Assembly: GCF_000970285.1 (NCBI RefSeq)
Contig: NZ_CP009516.1
Location: 4,195,036-4,259,035 of the forward strand
Direction: 5' to 3'
Source of the DNA: Methanosarcina horonobensis HB-1 = JCM 15518
GTDB taxonomy: Archaea > Halobacteriota > Methanosarcinia > Methanosarcinales > Methanosarcinaceae
DNA: 64,000 bases
A program made the translations under genes and the position numbers. Each line of letters begins with the position of its first letter. Position 1 is the first letter of the stretch. Of the stretch, positions 26,687 to 33,909 are shown in pieces. Below the pieces are notes generated by a model. It saw only the letters and a program-made list of their open reading frames with translations. It was not told where the DNA came from and did no database searches.

Positions 26687-27925
26687 TCAGGAAGGAGAGA
26701 TGGGAGAAACAGACTCTCCAGCTACGTATTCCATGAATCCGTCAGCAGTATATGAAACTGATTTCCCATCTATTTCTCCAGCGACCTGATAAGTCCCTAT
26801 TATTTCCCAGATTATTCTGTATTTAATCTCACTTCCACTTTCAATTCCAGATTCATTTCCATCTTTAATTCCATCTTTAGTTCCATCTTTAATTCCAGAG
26901 TCATTTCCAACCGGGATCATTACTGGAAGCGGAACAGGTTGCCGCGTGGTGAACTTTATTTTAAGAGTTTCAGAACCCGAAGAGGCGTTCACGAGGGTAT
27001 TTTGAGGAAATGTGAAGAAACCCTCGGGCAGGATATATGCTGGAGACATTTCTCCTTGAGAGATTCCGATATCTTTTGTATTCAAATTGTAATGCTCAAT
27101 TTGTATCTCTTCCTCGCTAAAACTGGCAATGATTTCCCCATCCTTCCAAACATTAAGAACCGAACTTACTGACTGCGAATGGTTGGCATTGGTGATGTTA
27201 CCAAAACTGATTGAATACTCTGCGGCTGTTTCGTTTGAGTAGTTTCCGGCCTGAGAGACCTGGCCCCAGTCCCACCCGAGATCTTCTCCCCAGGACCAGT
27301 ACCCCCAGTTGTGGTCATGGTAAGCTCTTGAGTTATTCAGGGAATAAGTTACTCCGGCAACAGAGAGGTTTCCGGAAACCTCCATTTTCGGAGAAGCTAC
27401 TAGCCAGTTGATACCCATCCCAGGCACAGAAAAATTAGAGGCACTAAAAACGGGAGCAGGCCTGGTTTCCGGTTTGAACAGGGCATCAAAGATCCCTGAT
27501 CCGTTTCCGGATTCGATATGTACACGATATCCCTCATCAGTTAAGGTTACCGTATTGTTGGCTATCCTGACATCAGGAGATTGAGAAGAATAATTCACAA
27601 CCTCCGAAGTGAGAGGATATGACTCATAAAAAGAAGCCGATGTCTCATTTACATAATATCCCAGAAGAACTTCCGAGGAATTGGTACCCCCGTTCAATTT
27701 GAAAGTACATACTACTGACAGGTTCTGTTCTTCGTCGATCATATTGAAGTAGTGCCATTCATTGTACAGATATTCCGGATCTCCTTCTCCCGGCGGATGG
27801 AAAGTATCACTTACCAGGAGTTCGTCGATATAATCACTGCTCTCATATGCAAGAGCTGCATTAGGAGCTGCTAAAAGCACGAAAATTATTGCAAGTATCG
27901 GTTTAAGTACCAGTTTAATTTGCAT
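26687..27925 (-). CDS. Exported CrtC/AttH-like lipocalin-domain protein
   Basis: 412 aa. A signal peptide (AIIFVLLAAPNAALA) is followed by a domain with the CrtC/AttH marks: NEWHYFNMIDEEQNLSVVCTF near the start and SRAYHDHNWGYW in the middle (about 195-207), which in CrtC hydratases includes the catalytic His/Trp region. CrtC hydrates carotenoid double bonds; AttH-type relatives have other or unknown roles. Many NxS/T sites and the signal peptide put it outside the cell. Near the C-terminus a Gly/Asp/Lys/Ser low-complexity insert (repeated GIKDG) is encoded by a local DNA repeat at about 26847-26910. It is unlikely to act on carotenoids here. Confidence 0.72.
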   Translation of the reverse strand: MQIKLVLKPILAIIFVLLAAPNAALAYESSDYIDELLVSDTFHPPGEGDPEYLYNEWHYFNMIDEEQNLSVVCTFKLNGGTNSSEVLLGYYVNETSASFYESYPLTSEVVNYSSQSPDVRIANNTVTLTDEGYRVHIESGNGSGIFDALFKPETRPAPVFSASNFSVPGMGINWLVASPKMEVSGNLSVAGVTYSLNNSRAYHDHNWGYWSWGEDLGWDWGQVSQAGNYSNETAAEYSISFGNITNANHSQSVSSVLNVWKDGEIIASFSEEEIQIEHYNLNTKDIGISQGEMSPAYILPEGFFTFPQNTLVNASSGSETLKIKFTTRQPVPLPVMIPVGNDSGIKDGTKDGIKDGNESGIESGSEIKYRIIWEIIGTYQVAGEIDGKSVSYTADGFMEYVAGESVSPISPS

Positions 27926-28049
27926 TCATTAACCCCCTTAATTAAGGAACAAAATCAGTTACTATTTTCAATCACTGCTTGAGATTCAAAATTCACCTGT
28001 TCCCCGGTTAAATTGTATGGATTTGAGATTATAAAAGCATGTTTATAAG

Positions 28050-28430
28050 TTAAATGCCCTATAATTTCTTATTTGAGGTATTCGTGCCCTTAATAGCGAG
28101 TTTCTTCTCCCCTTCGATAACTTCTTCCATGTTCCCCGAAAACCTGGACTTTAAATTTGCCTTTAAGCCCGAAGCAACCTTATGCAATTATGGTCGCTAT
28201 CCTCTGCCCTTGAAAATCTTTATGCACAAAAAGCCGGTCAAAATATCCGGTATCATCCAGATCTCCAAAACCGACAATAAAACCATTAATTTCAACTACG
28301 ACCATATTGTTGCTGGAAAGTGATTTATCCCACATATCCATATCGATTTCTTCTGGTGCCCAGGCATCAAGTTGTGCTGAACTGTAATCTTTTAAATGAA
28401 GAACGGAGAAGGAATTCCTGAGATAAACTT
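28050..28430 (-). pseudogene. Decayed GNAT acetyltransferase
   Basis: The minus strand reads SSAQLDAWAPEEIDMDMWDK, then VVEINGFIVGFGDLDDTGYFDRLFVHKDFQGQRIAT, which matches the N-terminal and acetyl-CoA-binding parts of YafP-like GNATs. A TAA at 28180-28182 and frameshifts follow. The tail VIEGEKKLAIKGT in another frame resembles the usual GNAT C-terminus. The flanking 27926-28049 and 28431-28706 contain no gene. Confidence 0.75.
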
Positions 28431-28706
28431 AATATACCTGTTACTACTATTTTTATTTGGAGTTAATTATTTTAGTGCTTCCATATTTTTTGACAGAAAC
28501 TGGAAAGAGCACTTAATTTAAAACCTATTTTATGATAATCAACAGACTGGGATTTCTACAGGCCAAAATTTAATTTATTCTTTTTGGAAAAACCATTAAT
28601 TGCCTCAATTGATTCAAAAAATATAGAAAAAATAACTAATTTGACAGTTACTTAAGTTAGTTTAAGAAGCCCGATATACAATCCAACATAACATTGAGGA
28701 ATTACT

Positions 28707-29108
28707 ATGGATAGAATATACAATATCAAAAGGAAGAAAATTGGATCAAATATTGACCAATTTGATGTCAATTCAAATCAAGCTTCTGATACCAGCACGG
28801 TTTTTCCTGAAGAAATAAGAGACACTCGTTACCGCCGGGAAGATCACAGGAGAATTTGGAATTATTTAGAATTATTATTTTCTATGTTATTGGATTCCTT
28901 TAATAGGAAATATCCTGTCCCAAAGAAAACGGTAGTAGTGATAACAGTTGCTCTCCTGTATCTCATAAGTCCAATTGACATTTCTCCAGATATCCTTCCT
29001 TTAATCGGATTTGTAGATGATGTCGCTGTGTTTGCTTTTGCATTTAGCCTTATTAAAGATGACCTGGAAAATTATAGAGCCTGGAAACTGATAGAATCTG
29101 GAAAATGA
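28707..29108 (+). CDS. YkvA/DUF1232 domain protein
   Basis: 133 aa. Residues 78-120 form the DUF1232 (YkvA) core: LLYLISPIDISPDILPLIGFVDDVAVFAFAFSLIKDDLENY, a membrane-associated helical pair of unknown function. The N-terminal 45 residues are polar and not part of the domain. It is preceded by a leader with GAGGAATTACT just before ATG. Stand-alone gene. The 281 bp that follow are AT-rich and contain no gene. Confidence 0.82.
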   Translation: MDRIYNIKRKKIGSNIDQFDVNSNQASDTSTVFPEEIRDTRYRREDHRRIWNYLELLFSMLLDSFNRKYPVPKKTVVVITVALLYLISPIDISPDILPLIGFVDDVAVFAFAFSLIKDDLENYRAWKLIESGK

Positions 29109-29389
29109 ATAACTGATGGCGATTTTGTTCGCCAATGACCTTAATTTATCCAATCGTCCCATCCCGAACCAGGTTACTGGATAGAAAATTATCTTATTCC
29201 ATACTTACGGTATATTTTTTATATTTTTAGTTTTAATTGAGAATAAAGCCAGTTTCAGAATAAGTTAGGGAACAAAAAACAGGAAAGCTTCTTAATGAAA
29301 AATGTAAAATGGTTTACAAGATGTGATAATTAACAAACAAAAAATAGTAGCAGTATATAAACAAAAGGCTACAATCCTCTAAATAAAAA

Positions 29390-29785
29390 TCATGTTGCTC
29401 TGCCATTTTGACAGAAGTACTGAGACGGTGTTCCATTTTCAAGAAGATACTCTTTCCAGACATCGCATGTGTTGCAGATACATTGTCTTTCAGGATTAAG
29501 GTCCTGGCAGGTGGCTTCACCTTCCGAGCAGTATATTCCCGGGACATCCTCGGGATCGGGGACTTCTCCTTCAGGCAGATCCTCCATTGCCTTTTTTGAA
29601 CTGTCAAGCTTGCCCTTTACACATTTACTGTCAGCCTGAACCGGACATTGTGGGCATCTGCACCTGTTAATGTTTTCTCGTGAATAAGGAACTTCAAAAT
29701 CAATGCCCCTTTGAAAAGATACCCTTCTGTCTCTGGGTGTTATCGGGCTTTCCTCTCCAGTTGTTGTATCTCTAACATTGCTCAT
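29390..29785 (-). CDS. DUF2769 cysteine-rich protein
   Basis: 131 aa with eight Cys: CRCPQCPVQADSKC (about 42-55) and, after a Pro/Glu-rich linker, GIYCSEGEATCQDLNPERQCICNTCDVW. This is the DUF2769 pattern of methanogens, a likely zinc- or Fe-S-binding protein of unknown role. The C-terminus ends in CQNGRAT. A decayed homologue lies at 57784-57995, ending in the same GRAT. Confidence 0.8.
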   Translation of the reverse strand: MSNVRDTTTGEESPITPRDRRVSFQRGIDFEVPYSRENINRCRCPQCPVQADSKCVKGKLDSSKKAMEDLPEGEVPDPEDVPGIYCSEGEATCQDLNPERQCICNTCDVWKEYLLENGTPSQYFCQNGRAT

Positions 29786-29908
29786 ATTTTCCCCCCAATT
29801 TATAACACTTCGTTAGTGCGTAATTCAAGCTTTGGTTTTAGGAGATAAAAGTCTTTTCAGTTATAGAATAAATATATAATAGTACTTTAAGAGGCTACGT
29901 TACTGAGA

Positions 29909-30052
29909 TCAGGCAGTTTTAGTTAGATAACCTGTAATTTTCATGTTCATCCTTTCGATCAGGCTCGTATGGTTCAATCTCTTGGCTTCTATCTTACCAG
30001 AACAACTAAGATCAACAGTTTTTCTATACATCTTCCCTACTTTGAAAAAGAA
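29909..30052 (-). pseudogene. Possible transposase C-terminal remnant
   Basis: The minus frame reads KVGKMYRKTVDLSCSGKIEA, then KRLNHTSLIERMNMKITGYL and a stop. The HTS-IER-N-I pattern recalls the end region of DDE transposases in archaeal insertion sequences. It is short and unsupported by inverted repeats, so only a tentative call. Confidence 0.3.
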
Positions 30053-30058
30053 ATATGT

Positions 30059-30565
30059 TTACGTTGTTCCTGCTAACTCAGAAGCTCTCTTAAGATGATC
30101 CGTACCAGAATTGCTAGATACATTGGCCTTTTGGAAATATTCAGCTCCTCCTGTACCATTTTTCGCTTCATTTGCCCCCTTCAACAAAAACTGACCTGCA
30201 GAGTTATAGTCCAGAAGAGCCATCCTCCATTCATTCTGTGCATCTTGAAGCTTGGGAGATACGGTATATTGATCATTTTCCTGAATGGCGTTCTGAGTAT
30301 CGTTTACTGTTTGCCGGGCATACACCGCAAGAGTGACATAGTCAGAATTGTTTACAGCGCCGGATATACCGTCCAAATCTGTTTTAAGTATTTTCAAATT
30401 TTTCTGAACATTAGTTCCCCATGCAATATCCTGGTAGGTTGATTGAATGGTACTCAGCGGTGAACCTGGTTGAGATGCGTTTTCAACATTTTGTGATCCG
30501 GCAAAACCCCAGCCATCCACTGAAATTAGCAAAATAAACAATATGAAGTAGACGTATTTTTTCAT
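30059..30565 (-). CDS. Exported helical protein of unknown function
   Basis: 168 aa from ATG 30565. The SD GAGGT lies 6 bases upstream; an ATG 6 bases further up overlaps the SD spacing less well. A signal peptide (YVYFILFILLISVDGWGFA) is followed by a mainly helical mature domain with several NxS/T sites (NVQKNLKILKTDLDGISGAVNNSDY, VNDTQNAIQENDQY, LQDAQNEWRMALLDYNSAGQFLLKGANEA). This looks like a four-helix domain found in Methanosarcina surface proteins. No known family named. Confidence 0.65.
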   Translation of the reverse strand: MKKYVYFILFILLISVDGWGFAGSQNVENASQPGSPLSTIQSTYQDIAWGTNVQKNLKILKTDLDGISGAVNNSDYVTLAVYARQTVNDTQNAIQENDQYTVSPKLQDAQNEWRMALLDYNSAGQFLLKGANEAKNGTGGAEYFQKANVSSNSGTDHLKRASELAGTT

Positions 30566-30692
30566 ACACATACCTCTAAAAGTCCACTTATGACTATAGA
30601 AATTTAGAGGAGATGTATTATAAGATTACCTTTACATTTTTCTATATTTGATATAAATGCACCTGTAAATGCATCTGTAAAATTAACATTTT

Positions 30693-30897
30693 CAAAAGAA
30701 GAAATTCTGGAATTGATAGAAAACGATATCAATATAGCTTATTATGCTATTGCAAAATCTCTGGGAAAAAAACCGAACAACAGTAATGAGAAGTGTCAAA
30801 AAACTGAAAGATAAAGGTATCTTCACAAGAATCAGGTATCTTCACAAGAATCGGCTCGGACAAAACAGGACACTGGGTAGTGATCCGAAAACTCTGA
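30693..30897 (+). pseudogene. Decayed winged-helix fragment
   Basis: Frames spell EEILELIENDINIAYYAIAKSLGK, then after a one-base shift NRTTVMRSVKKLKDKGIF and GSDKTGHWVVIRKL with a stop. This is the C-terminal winged helix of RecG-like/AAA-4 regulators ('GSDKTGyW'). Within it, GGTATCTTCACAAGAATC is duplicated in tandem (about 30815-30853), inserting extra residues. Confidence 0.6.
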
Positions 30898-30930
30898 AGA
30901 TATGGTATAGGTAAACTGTATCATCCTTTT

Positions 30931-31227
30931 TCATGTTGAGATCACTTTTGCTTCTCTTTTAATCCCATCAATAAGATACGGGCTTATTGAAGCTTCAGTA
31001 AGCAAATCGACCTTTACTCCAAGTAATTCTGAGAGTTCCCTCTCAATCCTTACAAGGGTTAACAGACCTTTAGTTTCGGAAAACTCCACAAGAATATCAA
31101 TATCGCTTTCCGGCTTTTCTTCTCCTCTGGCATAAGAGCCAAAAATAGCTACCTTTGTTGCTCCTTCTTTTTCAAGGAAAGAAGAGATTTTTTCGAACAA
31201 CTCTTTGTGCCGGTCAGCGTTTTCCAT
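30931..31227 (-). CDS. MNT-type minimal nucleotidyltransferase
   Basis: 98 aa with the core GSYARGEEKPESDIDILVEF (GSxARGxxxxxSDxDxxV), the metal-binding motif of DNA polymerase beta-like minimal nucleotidyltransferases. In MntA/HepT (type VII) modules such proteins act as antitoxins that AMPylate the HEPN toxin. No HEPN gene is adjacent here, so its toxin is absent or elsewhere. A TATA-like sequence centred about 27 bases upstream of ATG suggests a leaderless mRNA. The promoter region shares sequence with that of the HicB-like gene at 32130. Confidence 0.8.
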   Translation of the reverse strand: MENADRHKELFEKISSFLEKEGATKVAIFGSYARGEEKPESDIDILVEFSETKGLLTLVRIERELSELLGVKVDLLTEASISPYLIDGIKREAKVIST

Positions 31228-31322
31228 GTCAGTATATTTTGTTTGTGATCATTTAAAGATATGGTGGAGTGAAATGATGACAAAAAAGAGAAGATATATT
31301 TAATAAAGGAGAGATTCGGAGC

Positions 31323-31366
31323 GATATAACTTTTTTATTATATTTCTGCCCCAGCTCCCCTCAAAT
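31323..31366. repeat. C-rich intergenic repeat, copy 1
   Basis: CGATATAAC, then a T-rich tract TTATTATATTT, then TCTGCCCCAGCTCCCCTCA. Near-identical copies lie at 32224-32280 and 33755-33812, each between gene modules. Confidence 0.7.
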
Positions 31367-31454
31367 CAGATAGAAAAATTAACGTGAAAGCACCTGAGAG
31401 AAACAAATCCATGGAAAGATCATGTATAAATAATATCCATAGCAATTTTCTATT

Positions 31455-31658
31455 ATGGCTCAGGCAGATTTTGAAGATAGAGTATTCAAGGAACTCGATA
31501 TTATTAAAAAACAGCTTATCGAAATAAGAGAGAACATGATAGACATAGACTGTGTACTCACCGATGAAGAAAGAGATCTTGTGGACAAAAGTTATGAGCA
31601 CAAAAAAGAAGGAAAATTGATACCTATCTCAGAAGTAAAGAAAGAACTGGGACTCTAA
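31455..31658 (+). CDS. RelB-like antitoxin
   Basis: 67 aa, small and acidic, with an N-terminal coiled segment (FEDRVFKELDIIKKQLIEIREN) and a C-terminus of the type seen in archaeal RelB-like antitoxins (KEGKLIPISEVKKELGL). Its stop TAA is followed directly by the ATG of the RelE-like gene (31659), the usual tight coupling of a type II toxin-antitoxin operon. It should neutralise the toxin and repress its own promoter. Confidence 0.75.
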   Translation: MAQADFEDRVFKELDIIKKQLIEIRENMIDIDCVLTDEERDLVDKSYEHKKEGKLIPISEVKKELGL

Positions 31659-31922
31659 ATGTTTGAAATTCTCTTTGAGAAAGCTGCACTCAAATTTCTT
31701 AGCAAACTCGATACCAGAAATAAGCAACGAATACTCGAAGCCATCGAAAAACTCTCAGAAGACCCGATACCCCATGATGCCAAAAAAATTTATGGAACCA
31801 GAGAAAAGCTTTTTAGAATAAGAATTGGAGATTTCAGGGTTCTCTATCGGATAGAATATGAAGAAATTATCATAATTATCGTCAACATTGATTCGAGAAA
31901 ACGTGTTTATCGAGAAATATAA
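31659..31922 (+). CDS. RelE/ParE-superfamily toxin
   Basis: 87 aa. It has the RelE fold pattern: FEILFEKAALKFLSKLDTRNKQRILEAIEKL, then PIPHDAKKIYGTREKLFRIRIGDFRVLYRIEYEEIIIIIVNIDSRKRVYREI. The R/GDFRVLYxI and xIDSRKxVY blocks are typical. Relatives cleave mRNA at the ribosome or inhibit gyrase (ParE). It follows the antitoxin with no gap. The 3' end overlaps the 3' end of the convergent HicB-like gene by about 41 bp. Confidence 0.82.
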   Translation: MFEILFEKAALKFLSKLDTRNKQRILEAIEKLSEDPIPHDAKKIYGTREKLFRIRIGDFRVLYRIEYEEIIIIIVNIDSRKRVYREI

Positions 31923-32130
31923 ATTGAGAATTAATCTGTTTTTGGACAACTGTTTTACCTTTCCTCCCATCTTCAAGACAGACCTGGATCACCTCTCTTA
32001 TACGCTCCATAGTCTGTTCCACAGTTTTACCCTGAGTATAACAACCCGGTATGTCAGGAACTTTTGCAATGTATATTCCATCTTCGTCCTGTTCGATTAG
32101 AACAGTATAATTCAAGCTCTTGCCTTCCAT
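31882..32130 (-). CDS. HicB-like antitoxin, no HicA partner
   Basis: 82 aa. Residues 6-55 are a clear HicB (UPF0150) domain: YTVLIEQDEDGIYIAKVPDIPGCYTQGKTVEQTMERIREVIQVCLEDG. The last 25 residues are not typical and are encoded where the gene overlaps the end of relE. HicB normally pairs with the HicA RNase; no HicA frame is seen beside it. It shares a promoter block (TTTTGTTTGTGA on the + strand next to ATTTAAAG) with the MNT gene. Confidence 0.78.
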   Translation of the reverse strand: MEGKSLNYTVLIEQDEDGIYIAKVPDIPGCYTQGKTVEQTMERIREVIQVCLEDGRKGKTVVQKQINSQFIFLDKHVFSNQC

Positions 32131-32223
32131 CTTTACCGAAATAACATTTTGTTTGTGAGTATTTAAAGTTGTTACCGGCAGAACTGAAGATAAAAGATAA
32201 CTAAAAAACAGCAGAAGCTGAAA

Positions 32224-32280
32224 CGATATAACTTTTTTTTATTATATTTCCGCCCCAGCCCCCCAAATCCTTCGATTGGA
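32224..32280. repeat. C-rich intergenic repeat, copy 2
   Basis: CGATATAAC, a T-run, TTATTATATTTCCGCCCCAG and a following CCTTCGATTGGAAATTC. It matches copy 1 in its first part and copy 3 throughout. Confidence 0.7.
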
Positions 32281-32343
32281 AATTCTTCGATATGCTGCGA
32301 AGTTAGAAAAAAGTAAGAAAGAGATGTAAAAGGAGTATAAAAT

Positions 32344-32600
32344 TTATCGGATCCTTTCCAGATGTAAAGAACTTATAAAATTATATTTGTCTGCGTTTTC
32401 CTTCAATACCGAAATAACAAGTTCCCTGTGAGCCTTGAGAAGACAATAGTCATCCCTACCCTGAGATTTGTATACCTTAAGAATTCCTCTCTTAACCAGA
32501 TTATCAATAGCTGTCCCATAAAATCCCAGGTCACTTCTTTTTCTTCCCTGTAGCAAGTCTTCTCTGGAAATATGCTTATCACACCATCTATTTTAGATTG
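32344..32600 (-). pseudogene. Winged-helix C-terminal remnant
   Basis: An open minus frame of about 85 codons (ISREDLLQGRKRSDLGFYGTAIDNLVKRGILKVYKSQGRDDYCLL) with the look of a winged-helix wing and C-terminal tail. There is no ATG; the frame begins after a TAA near 32601, and TTG 32556 is the only candidate start. The 280 bp upstream to 32878 hold no gene. Probably a fragment of an ATPase or regulator. Confidence 0.45.
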
Positions 32601-32878
32601 CGATTTTGTTCAATATGAACAATTCATATTCAGAGAATTCTTCCATAGACAGACCCCGGAGAGAACTGTTCATTTAGTTGAACAGTAAGACAATAGGTAT
32701 AAATATTAAGGACTCATTAATTGATTTACTTATAAGAATGTTCCAATTTACATTAAAGTATTAAGAATATATTTACAGCTTCTTCAATTATTCACCCGAT
32801 AGTAAATAATTAAATTAAATCTGTGAATTAATAGGAGAACATCATATAAAGTTTTAGCTGCGATTGGAGGAAAAGCGG

Positions 32879-33370
32879 ATGTCACTTGCAGACTTTCTGG
32901 GGTCCACATCTGAAATAAAAATTATAGATTTCCTGGCTGAAAATATGGATATGGCCTACAACCAGACTGAAATTAGTGAGTGCCTTGGAATTTCCCGCAC
33001 TGTTGTAAATCAGAAAATTCCGGTATTAATATACAACAACATAGTAGAAATAAAAGAATGCAAAGGAAACACAAAAAAGTATGGACTAAAAGAAAACAGC
33101 CTGGTAAATAAAATAACTTCCGCAATCTATGACCACAGCTTCAGAATGGCAGAGTATAAAGAAGAGGAAGATGAACTGCTCTCCAAAATCTCAGAGAAAT
33201 GTCAGGCATCATCGGAAGAAAAATGTGATTGCTATTGCGGAGAAAACCCGCATTACATTGAATTTAATGAAGTTCCGGGGTACTTGGATCAAATCTATAG
33301 AAGGACGGAACAGTCATCAATTAGCAGTAGAATGTGGAAACATATTAAGACAGAACTTGTTTCAGCCTAA
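32879..33370 (+). CDS. Winged-helix transcriptional regulator
   Basis: 163 aa from ATG 32879, which has SD GGAGG 8 bases upstream (TTG 32864 lies inside that SD region and is rejected). The N-terminal wHTH (about 1-70): LGSTSEIKIIDFLAENMDMAYNQTEISECLGISRTVVNQKIPVL, then a wing with EIKECKGNTKKYGLKENS. This is a common archaeal DNA-binding form. The C-terminal half has a Cys pattern CDCYCGENPHY and no named domain. It shares the strand with the next gene, 20 bp apart, so probably regulates that operon. Confidence 0.78.
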   Translation: MSLADFLGSTSEIKIIDFLAENMDMAYNQTEISECLGISRTVVNQKIPVLIYNNIVEIKECKGNTKKYGLKENSLVNKITSAIYDHSFRMAEYKEEEDELLSKISEKCQASSEEKCDCYCGENPHYIEFNEVPGYLDQIYRRTEQSSISSRMWKHIKTELVSA

Positions 33371-33390
33371 CAATTAATTGAGGGTTATCA

Positions 33391-33714
33391 ATGATAGAAG
33401 AACAGGGAAAAGGAGAAACTGTCAGGGAAGAAGAACCTGAGAAGAAAAATAAAATTTCTGTCTATAGAACTCCACTTTTTACCAAACTATACGCAACTAA
33501 TCTCAGAGTATCCCCAACAGATGTAGACTTCAGGATTGAGTTTTTCAACGAAAAAATTGAGACCGAAGAAGAACTCATATTCTACAGCGATGCCCTTGCA
33601 ATGTTAACACCGGAAGCCGCAAAAAAATTGTATATGGAACTCGAAAAGGCAATTGAAAAGTATGAGATTGAGAATGGGGAAATACCTATAAAAAAGAAAA
33701 GGAAGAATTGTTAA
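33391..33714 (+). CDS. DUF3467-like protein
   Basis: 107 aa, SD GAGGG about 7 bases upstream. The core LFTKLYATNLRVSPTDVDFRIEFFNEK (about 27-53) and ALAMLTPEAAKKLYMELEKAIEKYE fit DUF3467, a small domain of unknown function that usually follows a regulator gene in archaea. It ends with a basic tail PIKKKRKNC. It follows the winged-helix gene in the same operon. A T-rich run follows the stop and may terminate transcription. Confidence 0.7.
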   Translation: MIEEQGKGETVREEEPEKKNKISVYRTPLFTKLYATNLRVSPTDVDFRIEFFNEKIETEEELIFYSDALAMLTPEAAKKLYMELEKAIEKYEIENGEIPIKKKRKNC

Positions 33715-33754
33715 TTTGCAGATAGGTAATTTTTTTAAGTTCACTTTTTTATTT

Positions 33755-33812
33755 CATTTTTATTATATTTCCGCCCCAGCTCCCCTCAGATCCTTCGATT
33801 GGAAATTCTGCG
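33755..33812. repeat. C-rich intergenic repeat, copy 3
   Basis: TTTTTATTATATTTCCGCCC, then CAGCTCCCCTCAGATCCTTC and GATTGGAAATTCTGCGAT. Shared with copies 1 and 2. It lies between the DUF3467 gene and the ATPase gene. Confidence 0.7.
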
Positions 33813-33909
33813 ATTGCGCCGTGGGTTGAAAGATTCTTAAGTAATTATGGCAAAAATAAATACAGTATAGAATATTCGTCACAGATCACAAGGAATTTAA
33901 ATTACTCTT

